From the NCBI GenBank assembly GCA_020635495.1, contig JACJZQ010000014.1:1-64000 (forward strand): a stretch of 64,000 nucleotides of DNA, given 5' to 3'. This DNA comes from Flavobacteriales bacterium. Lineage in GTDB: Bacteria; Bacteroidota; Bacteroidia; UBA10329. The notes below the pieces were generated by a model. The model was not told where the DNA came from, did not search any database, and was given only the letters and a program-made list of their open reading frames with translations. Shown piece after piece: positions 51,367 to 59,753 of the stretch. Made by a program: the position numbers and the translations under genes. Numbering within the stretch: position 1 is the first letter of the stretch; every line of letters begins with the position of its first letter.

Positions 51367-54300
51367 ATGACGAGACAATTACTATACCCCATAATTGTTT
51401 CAACGTTGAGTTTTCTCGTTGGAATCAACATGGCCTTTGGTCAGTGTAACGAGTTGATTCCACTAGAAGTGATCAATCCGGGTTTCGAGGGGCCACCAGC
51501 AGCACATAATACACCAGCTCCATGGAGCACCTGCGGAATTACCCCAGACACACAACCAGGCTCATGGGGTGTAACCCTACCTCCTTCTGAAGGAAGCAGC
51601 TACGTAGGTTTTGTATACGGAAGTGCCAGTTGGCAAGAAGGTGCTTCACAACAATTGAGCGGAGCCATGCAAGCTGGCGTTCAATACGACTTTACGATTG
51701 ACCTGTCTGCAACACCAGCATCTGGTGGTGGAATAAATCCCAATTCTTTCTGTTCCATGGAAGTTTGGGGTGCTAATGCCATTTGCCAACGAACTCAATT
51801 GATGTGGAGTTCGCCTGTGATCACGCATTATGGCTGGCAAACTTATACTGTAAGCATAACGCCAACTCAGAATTGGACACACATTTATTTCATCTGCAAC
51901 TGCGGTCCGTTAGGATATATTCTGCTGGACAATATCACACCACTTCAGGCCAACAATCCAAACGTATTCATTACCTCGCATGTTGATGGTGATGCGGAGT
52001 CATGCGGATTTACGCTGGCGGGAAACGTCAACAACGCCATCATCGATTCAGTGATTCTTTCCGGTAATTTCCAAGGGTCGCCACTGAATGCTCCGCTTAC
52101 CGGTTTAGATTGGTCAGCACCACTGACATTCAATGGTCCAGGAAACCAAACAGTGGTTGCTACAGCCTATTACACCGATCAGCAATTGCAGGAAACCTGC
52201 GTTTCAACTCACGTTGATCTGGTCATCAATTCCCCTATTTCAGATTTCAATTTTAATGAGCAGTGTGATGGAATCGGAATTCCATTTACAGATGCTTCCG
52301 TACCATTTGGATCCAGTACCGTTACAGCTTGGAATTGGGATTTCGGTGATGGAGGTACCTCAACACAACAGAACCCAACGTATGCCTATTCAACATCTGG
52401 AACTTATTCTGTTGAATTGGAAATTACTGCTTCCGATGGATGTTCGGTGACATCAACACAGAGTGTAACGGTTTTCGAGAATCCTGTTGCCGACTTTACA
52501 TTCAATGAGGCCTGCGAAGGTGACATAACCAACTTTACCGATGCCAGTACCATTGGTGTTGGCACGATCAGCGGTTGGAACTGGGACTTCGATAACGGAA
52601 GCACTTCGTCCGTTCAAAACCCAACCAATTCCTACACAACATTGGGAGTTTACGATGTGGATCTGACCGTAACCACAACCGATGGCTGCACCAACACTTC
52701 CACTCAACAGGTGGGTATGTACCCGCTTCCTGTGGCCGATTTCAGTTTTGGTGATGCGTGTCTTCAAACTGATTTTCAGTTCACAGATCTTTCAACGGTT
52801 TCTTCGGGTGCAGTTATTGGTTGGGATTGGGATTTTGACGATGGAGCTACATCAACCAATCAGAACCCAACAAACCAATATGGTGTTGATGGCACATATA
52901 ACGTAACCTTGACCGCCACCACAGATCATAACTGTTCTGATGCGTTGACGCAAACGGTTACGGTACATCCACTTCCTGTTGCTGACTTTACCAACACAAC
53001 GGTCTGTGCGTTGATAACGATGGATTATACGGATCAATCCACCGTAACGTCTGGTACAATTACCGATTGGCAATGGTACTTCGGTGATGGAGCATCGGCT
53101 CAAACTCAGAATACCTCCAATGTTTTTGCCGATGGTGGCACGTACACCAGTTCTTTGGTGGTGACCACTGCCCTTGGTTGTCAAGATTCGGTTGCCATCG
53201 ATGTTACTGTTTACCCAAAACCCGAAGCAGATTTTACTTGGGTTGACGCTTGCTTGAATGACCCGCATGTTTTCACCGATCAATCTACCATTACGGGTTC
53301 AACGCTGAGCGGTTGGGATTGGGATTTTGGTGATGCTACGGGAACTTCAGCGCAGCAAAACCCCACTTATACTTACGCAAACAGCGGACAATACACGGTA
53401 GAGTTGATTGCTACAACCGCTGATGGTTGCAAGGACACCATTGAGTACACATCTGAGGTATTTGACCTGCCTGTGGCCGATTTTTCGTTTACCGACATCT
53501 GCGAAGACGACTCGGTTCTGTTTTCCGATCAATCAACCATTCCTTCTGGCGCTATCAATAGCTGGAATTGGGATTTTGGGAACACCGAAACAAGTGTTGC
53601 TTCAGACCCTGATTACGTTCAATATCCGGCAGATGGATTGTACGATGTAGAATTGATTGTTGCTTCGGGCAATGGTTGTGCGGACACCTTGATTCAGCAG
53701 ATTGAGGTTTTCCCCACCCCAATAGCAGAATTCACGTTTGATAGTGTCTGTTTTCCTGACCTTGTCCAATTTACAGACCTTTCTAACCAGAACGGAAGCT
53801 ATCCACTCACCACTTGGACCTGGACTTTCAGCGATGGCCAGACCAGTAACCAACAGCACCCGAGCATGGATTTTGGGGTGCCTGGCACCTTCTCCGCAGA
53901 CCTTCTTATTTCCAACGGACCGGGTTGCAAAAGCACTTATTCGCTTGGTGATGCGGTGGTTCATCCACTTCCTGAACCTGATTTCCCTCAAGGATTGGCC
54001 ACTTGCTTAGAAGACACCATATTCTTTACCGACCTCTCCTCTATTAGCCCAATTACAGATGACGCTATCGTAAGTTGGAACTGGAATTTCGATGATGGGA
54101 ATTCATCAACCACCGTTGAACCTTATCATGTTTACAACAACCATAATCTGTACGATGTAGAGTTGATGGTTGAGACCAATAATGGCTGCCAGGAGACCGT
54201 AACTCGAGTGGTTGAGATCTACCCATTGCCCGATGTGAGTTTTATTGCTGATCCACCCATGGGCTGTGCTCCACTTCGGGTACAATTCATTGATCAATCA

Positions 54301-55029
54301 TCCATTCCAAGTCCATATGCTTTGCAGAGTTGGGACTGGTGGCTGGGTGCAGACTCGTTGACATCAGCCTCACCATCCAATGTGCTTACTTACAACCCGG
54401 AGCTTGGACCAATGGATATTGCGCAGTATGATGTGCAATTGACCGTAACCTCAACAAATGGTTGTATCACGGTGCTTAACCAACCGAATTACATTACGGT
54501 ATACCCGAAACCGGAAGCAGCATTTGATGTTGATGAAGAGGTTCAGAACATCATCAAACCAAGATTTGAGTTCACCGATCTTTCTACAGAAAACGTTACA
54601 AATTGGGATTGGACATTTGGAGATGGAACGTACGAGAATGATCAGCATCCTATCCATTACTATGATGCGGTTGGCGATTATCCGGTGCAACTCATTGTAG
54701 AAACCCAGTACGGTTGTTTGGATACCGCTGGAATGTACGTGAAGGTTGAGCCTGTTTACACTTTCTATATCCCGAATTCCTTTACTCCCAATGCAGATGG
54801 TCTCAATGAAGAGTTTTGTGGCATGGGAGAAGGATTCACGGAATACTCCATGTACATCTACGATAGATGGGGCGAGTTGATATTCGAATCGAATGACCCT
54901 GATTTTAAATGGGACGGAACATTCAAAGGCAAGCAGGTGCAGCAGGGAACATATGCCTATCGATTCTATATCATTGATTGGCAAGGACATGACCATCAGT
55001 ACGAAGGGCATGTTACGTTACACCGCTGA
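51367..55029 (+). CDS. Large T9SS-secreted protein with ten PKD repeats
   Basis: 1220 residues from the ATG at 51367 (a GTG three codons earlier is possible). Signal peptide 1-24 (NMAFGQ). Residues about 25-185 are a galactose-binding/CBM-like beta domain (WQEGASQQLSGAMQAGVQYD, then YILLDNITPL), followed by a linker domain to about 290. Ten PKD repeats run from about 292 to 1130, each with WDFGD-like text and a GC-x-D/T end. The last 90 residues are the type B sorting domain (IPNSFTPNADGLNE, IYDRWGELIF). It is a clear paralogue of the giant protein at 17830-22794 but lacks its LamG, SprB and TSP-C-like parts. Likely a surface adhesin or glycan-binding protein. Confidence 0.88.
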   Translation: MTRQLLYPIIVSTLSFLVGINMAFGQCNELIPLEVINPGFEGPPAAHNTPAPWSTCGITPDTQPGSWGVTLPPSEGSSYVGFVYGSASWQEGASQQLSGAMQAGVQYDFTIDLSATPASGGGINPNSFCSMEVWGANAICQRTQLMWSSPVITHYGWQTYTVSITPTQNWTHIYFICNCGPLGYILLDNITPLQANNPNVFITSHVDGDAESCGFTLAGNVNNAIIDSVILSGNFQGSPLNAPLTGLDWSAPLTFNGPGNQTVVATAYYTDQQLQETCVSTHVDLVINSPISDFNFNEQCDGIGIPFTDASVPFGSSTVTAWNWDFGDGGTSTQQNPTYAYSTSGTYSVELEITASDGCSVTSTQSVTVFENPVADFTFNEACEGDITNFTDASTIGVGTISGWNWDFDNGSTSSVQNPTNSYTTLGVYDVDLTVTTTDGCTNTSTQQVGMYPLPVADFSFGDACLQTDFQFTDLSTVSSGAVIGWDWDFDDGATSTNQNPTNQYGVDGTYNVTLTATTDHNCSDALTQTVTVHPLPVADFTNTTVCALITMDYTDQSTVTSGTITDWQWYFGDGASAQTQNTSNVFADGGTYTSSLVVTTALGCQDSVAIDVTVYPKPEADFTWVDACLNDPHVFTDQSTITGSTLSGWDWDFGDATGTSAQQNPTYTYANSGQYTVELIATTADGCKDTIEYTSEVFDLPVADFSFTDICEDDSVLFSDQSTIPSGAINSWNWDFGNTETSVASDPDYVQYPADGLYDVELIVASGNGCADTLIQQIEVFPTPIAEFTFDSVCFPDLVQFTDLSNQNGSYPLTTWTWTFSDGQTSNQQHPSMDFGVPGTFSADLLISNGPGCKSTYSLGDAVVHPLPEPDFPQGLATCLEDTIFFTDLSSISPITDDAIVSWNWNFDDGNSSTTVEPYHVYNNHNLYDVELMVETNNGCQETVTRVVEIYPLPDVSFIADPPMGCAPLRVQFIDQSSIPSPYALQSWDWWLGADSLTSASPSNVLTYNPELGPMDIAQYDVQLTVTSTNGCITVLNQPNYITVYPKPEAAFDVDEEVQNIIKPRFEFTDLSTENVTNWDWTFGDGTYENDQHPIHYYDAVGDYPVQLIVETQYGCLDTAGMYVKVEPVYTFYIPNSFTPNADGLNEEFCGMGEGFTEYSMYIYDRWGELIFESNDPDFKWDGTFKGKQVQQGTYAYRFYIIDWQGHDHQYEGHVTLHR

Positions 55030-56337
55030 TCAGAATTTATCTGCTTCACCTGATTTCTGCATCACTTTTACCAGTTTGCCATCAGAGTACTTGGCTCGGT
55101 AAGTAATGTTTCCGTCCATGTCCCAATAGGTGTTTGTGCCGTGTAATCTGCCACCTTGGTAGCTAATGCTGAACCATTTGGCTCCATGCTCATACCACGC
55201 TTGCGAAAGCCCGTTCAACTTGCCATCCAAGTATGTCTGCTCCTGAAACTTGAATCCGTTGGAATAATATAATTTCCACAGACCTTGTTTCTCGCCATCC
55301 TTGTAATCACCAACGGCACGCAACTCTCCGGTTTCATGCCACTCTGTACTTGGCCCATCCTCCAGGTCATTCTTGTAGCCTTTGTCATACTGTTTGTGAC
55401 CGTTAGGATACCATAGCAGTGCTTTACCATTCTTTTTACCCTTGTCGTATTCCACATCGAATTTCGGACTGCCGTCTTCGAAATATCCAAGCCACTTACC
55501 ATGCATTTCTCCTTCAAAGAACTCTCCAGTCTCCTTTATTTGGCCATTCTTGTAATAGGAGGTCCACTTACCGGTTTCCTTGTCGTTTGCAAATGCTCCA
55601 GTGCTGAAATTCTCTCCCGTTTCATAAAAACGATTCCATGAGCCTGTTTTCAATCCTGTTTCAAACTTTCCTTCTTTCCATTTGGTGCCTTCTTCCTCAT
55701 AATAGTAAGTCCAATCGCCTTGCAGTTTGTCATTTTTGAAAAGTCCTGCACTCCCAAGGTTTCCATTCTCATAGTAGAATTTCCACTCGCCTTCTCTCAG
55801 ATCCGAAACAAATGGTCCGGTCATTTCCACTTTCCCATTCGGGTAATACCACGTGAAGGTTCCAACCTTTTTACCATCCTTGAAGGTCCCACTCATGCTC
55901 ATTTGACCGTCTTCAAACCATTTTTCTTCGGCTCCGTTTTGCGTTCCGTCTTTGTAGGTCACTTTACGCTTGGTTTTCCCGTTGGGATAGTAATAGGTCC
56001 AAAGGCCGTTCTTCTGCTTGTCTTTCAGGATCCCTTCAAATTCTAACTGGCCATCTGCATAGTAACTGAGATTTTTTCCGTTCTCAATCTGTTGGTCACT
56101 CAGTAATTTGCCATCTCGGTAATAACATTTCCAACGCCCTGTTTTCTCATTGTCGGCATACTTTCCTTCGCAGAACAGATTTCCATTGTCATAATAGGAT
56201 TTCCACGGTCCCTGCTTCATTCCGTTGGCCATTTTGCCCTCTTCCTTTACGTTGCCGTTAGGCCAGAGTTCTTGGGTCTTCTCTTGGGAGAAAGCGATAA
56301 ATGGTATGATAAACAGTATGCTTAGGAAATACTTCAT
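55030..56337 (-). CDS. MORN-variant repeat exported protein (YwqK-like)
   Basis: 435 residues with a signal peptide (about 1-17, ends FIAFSQ). The rest is about 17 tandem units of about 23 residues with the pattern G-x-W-x2-YY-x-NG-x(5)-G-x-Y/F (for example NGLWTYYYPNG). Databases call this family a toxin-antitoxin YwqK antitoxin, but no toxin is near and the exported repeat fold argues for a structural or binding role. Its stop codon abuts the stop of the convergent PKD gene. Confidence 0.82.
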   Translation of the reverse strand: MKYFLSILFIIPFIAFSQEKTQELWPNGNVKEEGKMANGMKQGPWKSYYDNGNLFCEGKYADNEKTGRWKCYYRDGKLLSDQQIENGKNLSYYADGQLEFEGILKDKQKNGLWTYYYPNGKTKRKVTYKDGTQNGAEEKWFEDGQMSMSGTFKDGKKVGTFTWYYPNGKVEMTGPFVSDLREGEWKFYYENGNLGSAGLFKNDKLQGDWTYYYEEEGTKWKEGKFETGLKTGSWNRFYETGENFSTGAFANDKETGKWTSYYKNGQIKETGEFFEGEMHGKWLGYFEDGSPKFDVEYDKGKKNGKALLWYPNGHKQYDKGYKNDLEDGPSTEWHETGELRAVGDYKDGEKQGLWKLYYSNGFKFQEQTYLDGKLNGLSQAWYEHGAKWFSISYQGGRLHGTNTYWDMDGNITYRAKYSDGKLVKVMQKSGEADKF

Positions 56338-56338
56338 T

Positions 56339-56635
56339 TTAGTTCAGAACTAATTCGGTAACTACGGTTTCTCCGAGTTCCTTGTTGATGTTTTCAATAA
56401 TACTCTCACGGGCAAACGACAGTTCATTCCTAAGAACAGAACTGTCCAGTTTTACACTCAATCGGCCATTTTTGAAGTAAATGCTTTTGGTGCGATTCTT
56501 TACAGCAGGTCCAAGCAATGCTCCCCAAAGATGTGTAACACGCGTTTCCTTGGCCTTGTTGGCCATTGGGTGTTCAGACAACCAGTCGTCAATAACCGCC
56601 TTCAGCGGCTGTTCATTGGTGGTTCGTCTCTTCAT
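56339..56635 (-). CDS. DUF721 domain protein
   Basis: 98 residues. The family core is TRVTHLWGALLGPAVKNRT and the Leu/Val strand pair SVKLDSSVLRNELSFAR. Relatives (DciA-like) interact with the replicative helicase; the short Bacteroidota form has no tested role. It overlaps purC by 4 nt and precedes the MORN gene by 1 nt. Confidence 0.82.
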   Translation of the reverse strand: MKRRTTNEQPLKAVIDDWLSEHPMANKAKETRVTHLWGALLGPAVKNRTKSIYFKNGRLSVKLDSSVLRNELSFARESIIENINKELGETVVTELVLN

Positions 56636-57603
56636 GCGTTAAAATCCTTGAGGAATGAACGAACATTGACGTCAATTCTTTCAGTGATGTTTTCAGATAC
56701 AACCGGATTGAATTTCTCTCCAATGATCTTCTCGTATAACTCAATGTATCGGGATGAAACAGTTTGAACGAACTCATCTGGCATAAATGGCATGGTCTGA
56801 CCTTCCAAACCTTGGAAACCGTTATCCATCAACCATTCTCTAACAAACTCCTTAGAAAGCTGCTTTTGTGGTTCTCCTTTTTCTTGCCGCTCGGCATACC
56901 CATCGCCATAAAAATAGCGGCTGCTATCTGGCGTATGAATCTCATCAATAAGATGAACAACACCTTTTCTATTCCCAAACTCATACTTCGTATCAACCAG
57001 TATAAGACCTTGTTTAGCAGCCATTTCTGAGCCTCTCTTGAACAATTCTCTGGTGTACTGTTCCATTTGCACATACTCAGATTCCGGCACAATGCCCTTG
57101 GCAAGAATATCGGCTCTTGAGATGTCCTCGTCATGCCCTTCTTCTGCTTTGGTTGCAGGTGTGATTATCGGTTCTGGAAACGGGTCGTTCTCTTTCATGC
57201 CATCAGGCATTGGAACACCGCATATCATGCGTTTTCCGGCTCGGTACTCTCTCCAAGCATGGCCGGCCAAATAACCACGAATAACCATTTCCACACGGTA
57301 AGGCTCACAACGATGACCAACAGACACAACAGGATCTGGTAGCGTTAGCAGCCAGTTAGGAACAATATCCTCCGTGGCTCTCAAAAAGTTGGCAGCAATC
57401 TGTGTCAAAACCTGTCCTTTGAACGGAATTCCTTTGGGAAGAATATGGTCGAAAGCCGAAATCCTATCGCTGGCTACCATTACAAGCAGGTCTTCGCCAA
57501 TGGAATACACATCGCGGACCTTCCCTTTGTAGACATTGGTCTGTCCTGGAAAATCAAAGTCTGAACTTGTCAGCGTATCTGGGAGTTTGGTTGCTTCACT
57601 CAT
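56632..57603 (-). CDS. purC: Phosphoribosylaminoimidazole-succinocarboxamide synthase (SAICAR synthetase)
   Basis: 323 residues, full length for the longer type found in this phylum. The ATP-grasp opening VYKGKVRDVYSIGED, then MVASDRISAFDHILPKGIPFKGQ, the HRCEPYRVEMVIRGYLAG block and the LILVDTKYEFG Mg/ATP strand are all typical. It catalyses step seven of de novo purine synthesis. Overlaps phoH by 8 nt and DUF721 by 4 nt. Confidence 0.95.
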   Translation of the reverse strand: MSEATKLPDTLTSSDFDFPGQTNVYKGKVRDVYSIGEDLLVMVASDRISAFDHILPKGIPFKGQVLTQIAANFLRATEDIVPNWLLTLPDPVVSVGHRCEPYRVEMVIRGYLAGHAWREYRAGKRMICGVPMPDGMKENDPFPEPIITPATKAEEGHDEDISRADILAKGIVPESEYVQMEQYTRELFKRGSEMAAKQGLILVDTKYEFGNRKGVVHLIDEIHTPDSSRYFYGDGYAERQEKGEPQKQLSKEFVREWLMDNGFQGLEGQTMPFMPDEFVQTVSSRYIELYEKIIGEKFNPVVSENITERIDVNVRSFLKDFNA

Positions 57604-58540
57604 TTTTATCTGCCTTGGCGTAAATGTCTACAATTCTTGATACTAATGGATGCCGGACTATATCCGATCCGGCCAATTCGATGAAGGAAATACCCCTGGT
57701 GCCACTGAGAAGATTCCATGCTTTCTGAAGACCACTACTGAACTTTTTAGGAAGATCTACCTGAGTTACATCTCCAGTAATAATGAACTTGGCCGAGTTT
57801 CCCATTCTTGTAAGAAACATACGCATTTGAGGTTCTGTAGCATTCTGCGCTTCATCCAAAATAACAAAGGCATGATCCAATGTTCTACCTCGCATAAAAC
57901 CAAGTGGCGCAATCTGAATCACGCCTTTTTCCAAGTGCTCTGCCAACTTGGTTGGAGGCAGCATATCCATCAATGCATCATACAACGGCTGTAAGTATGG
58001 ATCCAACTTTTCCTTCATATCGCCAGGTAAGAAGCCAATGCTCTCTCCGGCTTCTACTGCTGGTCTGGTCAGAATAATACGCTTGACCTCTCGCCTTTTC
58101 AAGGCTCTAACAGCTAAAGCAACAGCCGTATAGGTTTTTCCTGAACCGGCTGGGCCGATCACAAAGACCATGTCTGACTTTTCTACGGCCTTTACGATCT
58201 TCTTCTGATTGGGCGTTCTGGCTCTTACCAGAATCCCATTCTGGCCATAAACCAGAACAGAATCATCGACCTCCGGACCATCTACACTTTCGCTTAACAG
58301 CAAGCGCTCAATCTCCTTCAATGGAAGATTACCGTACTTATTATAGTGAGATTGGAATTGCTTGAATCGGTGCTCCAGCTGTGCAACCGAATCATCATCA
58401 CCCAAAGCACGCACCTCATGCCCACGGGCAATGAGTTTCACTTTTGGGAAATACTTTGAAATGACTTTGAGCTTGTTCTCATTCACCCCGAAAAACTCTA
58501 ATGGGGGAATCGGCTCTATGCTAAGGATCTTTTCGCTCAA
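57596..58540 (-). CDS. phoH: PhoH family ATPase
   Basis: 314 residues. Walker A GPAGSGKTYTAVALA (about 129-143), Walker B VILDEAQNATEPQMRMFLTR and GDVTQVDLP are the PhoH pattern; an N-terminal KH-like domain precedes. PhoH proteins are predicted RNA-linked ATPases; their role is not settled. The start is TTG at 58538-58540. It is divergent from the SAM hydrolase gene and heads the phoH-purC-DUF721-MORN operon. Confidence 0.9.
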   Translation of the reverse strand: MSEKILSIEPIPPLEFFGVNENKLKVISKYFPKVKLIARGHEVRALGDDDSVAQLEHRFKQFQSHYNKYGNLPLKEIERLLLSESVDGPEVDDSVLVYGQNGILVRARTPNQKKIVKAVEKSDMVFVIGPAGSGKTYTAVALAVRALKRREVKRIILTRPAVEAGESIGFLPGDMKEKLDPYLQPLYDALMDMLPPTKLAEHLEKGVIQIAPLGFMRGRTLDHAFVILDEAQNATEPQMRMFLTRMGNSAKFIITGDVTQVDLPKKFSSGLQKAWNLLSGTRGISFIELAGSDIVRHPLVSRIVDIYAKADKNE

Positions 58541-58603
58541 ACAGGATTCAGATTTACGCGGTTCGTCTTTTGCTTGGTGCTCTTATTACGTAGATTTGGA
58601 ACG

Positions 58604-58616
58604 GTTACAAAGTAAC
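58604..58616. promoter_or_regulatory. Short perfect palindrome between phoH and the SAM hydrolase gene
   Basis: GTTAC-AAA-GTAAC is a perfect 5-bp inverted repeat in the divergent region. On the minus strand it contains TTACTTTG, one mismatch from the -7 box, so the palindrome could overlap the phoH promoter. Confidence 0.3.
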
Positions 58617-58664
58617 GTAAATTGCCCTCTGAACACACCCTAAAACAAGCCGTTTAACTAACAG

Positions 58665-59447
58665 ATGCCGATAATAACATTGACCACCGATATGGGCTTG
58701 CGCGATCATTATGTCGGGGTACTCAAAGGCACAATATTAAGGCTCTTCCCAGAGGCACAGATCGTTGATCTATCTCACGATATTAAACCGTTTTACGTAG
58801 CAGGTGCTGCCATGATGGTTCGTACATCCTATCCGGATTTTCCGAAGGGCACTGTGCATCTGATCGGGGTTGCGCCCAACAAAAGCGACCGAACACAGCA
58901 TTTGGCCGTTGAATATGACGGACACTATTTTATCGGGGCGGACAACGGTATGTTTCCGTTGATATTCAACAAACCACCCGATAAGGTTTTTGACCTGAGT
59001 CGAGTTGAAGAACGTTCAACTTCGGCCATCTTCCCTACACGGGACATTTTTGCGGTAGCCGCTACGCATCTTGCCAAAGGCGGCATCATGGAAGTGCTGG
59101 GCAAACCGGCCGATGTGGAAAACAGAAATGGCGTATTCCTACCTACCATTGATGGAAATGTGATCAGAGGAATGGTAATTCACGTTGATGTCTATGGAAA
59201 CATGATCACCAACGTAGACAACATACTTTTCCAATCTGTAGGTCAGAACAGGCCTTTTCAGATCAGATTGAGAAGAGAGCAACATATCATTACAAGAATC
59301 CACGATTCTTACGCTGGCGTGCCAGAAGGCGAAAAAATGGCTTTATTTGGTGCTACAGGATTTTTAGAAATAGCCATCAACCGCTCCAATGCCTCGCAAC
59401 TGTTAGGCGTTAAACAGGAAGATGCCATAAGTATTGAGTTCTCATGA
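58665..59447 (+). CDS. SAM hydroxide adenosyltransferase (DUF62 family)
   Basis: 260 residues. The start MPIITLTTDMGLRDHYVGVL has the conserved Asp-Met-Gly and Asp-His-Tyr residues of the duf62/fluorinase fold. The later GADNGMFPL and HVDVYGNMITNVD are also family motifs. Members hydrolyse S-adenosylmethionine to adenosine and methionine. The next gene overlaps by 4 nt. Confidence 0.88.
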   Translation: MPIITLTTDMGLRDHYVGVLKGTILRLFPEAQIVDLSHDIKPFYVAGAAMMVRTSYPDFPKGTVHLIGVAPNKSDRTQHLAVEYDGHYFIGADNGMFPLIFNKPPDKVFDLSRVEERSTSAIFPTRDIFAVAATHLAKGGIMEVLGKPADVENRNGVFLPTIDGNVIRGMVIHVDVYGNMITNVDNILFQSVGQNRPFQIRLRREQHIITRIHDSYAGVPEGEKMALFGATGFLEIAINRSNASQLLGVKQEDAISIEFS

Positions 59448-59734
59448 TAACGCGTATAGTACAACTGACATTTCAGGAACATTTGGTGGATGAATTCTTG
59501 AAAACCTTTGAAGAAAACGGTCCGAAAATCCGCGCGATGAAAGGTTGTCATGGCGTTGACCTTGTTCAAGACATGTACCGTCCGTACGTGTTCTTTACGC
59601 TAAGCAAATGGGAAAGCGAGGATGATCTTAACGCCTATCGGGAATCTGACCTGTTCAGAAACACATGGAAGGTTACCAAATCGCTTTTTTCTGTTCCAGC
59701 CCACGCTTGGTCTACGACCGATACTGGGAAGTGA
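59444..59734 (+). CDS. Antibiotic-biosynthesis-monooxygenase (ABM) domain protein
   Basis: 96 residues, one dimeric alpha-beta ferredoxin-like ABM domain (ITRIVQLTFQEHLVDEFLKT, later FFTLSKWESEDDLNAYRESD). Its role is unknown; despite the family name no oxygenase activity is implied. Co-transcribed with the SAM hydrolase. Confidence 0.82.
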   Translation: MITRIVQLTFQEHLVDEFLKTFEENGPKIRAMKGCHGVDLVQDMYRPYVFFTLSKWESEDDLNAYRESDLFRNTWKVTKSLFSVPAHAWSTTDTGK

Positions 59735-59739
59735 CAACC

Positions 59740-59747
59740 TATCTTTG
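59740..59747 (+). promoter_or_regulatory. -7 box just upstream of recQ (possible leaderless start)
   Basis: TATCTTTG matches TAnnTTTG and ends 6 nt before the recQ ATG (59754). No convincing -33 element is seen. Confidence 0.45.
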
Positions 59748-59753
59748 GAGTAA

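Noticed and set aside
55030..56337. Toxin-antitoxin locus
   Set aside because: No partner toxin gene; protein is exported and repetitive.
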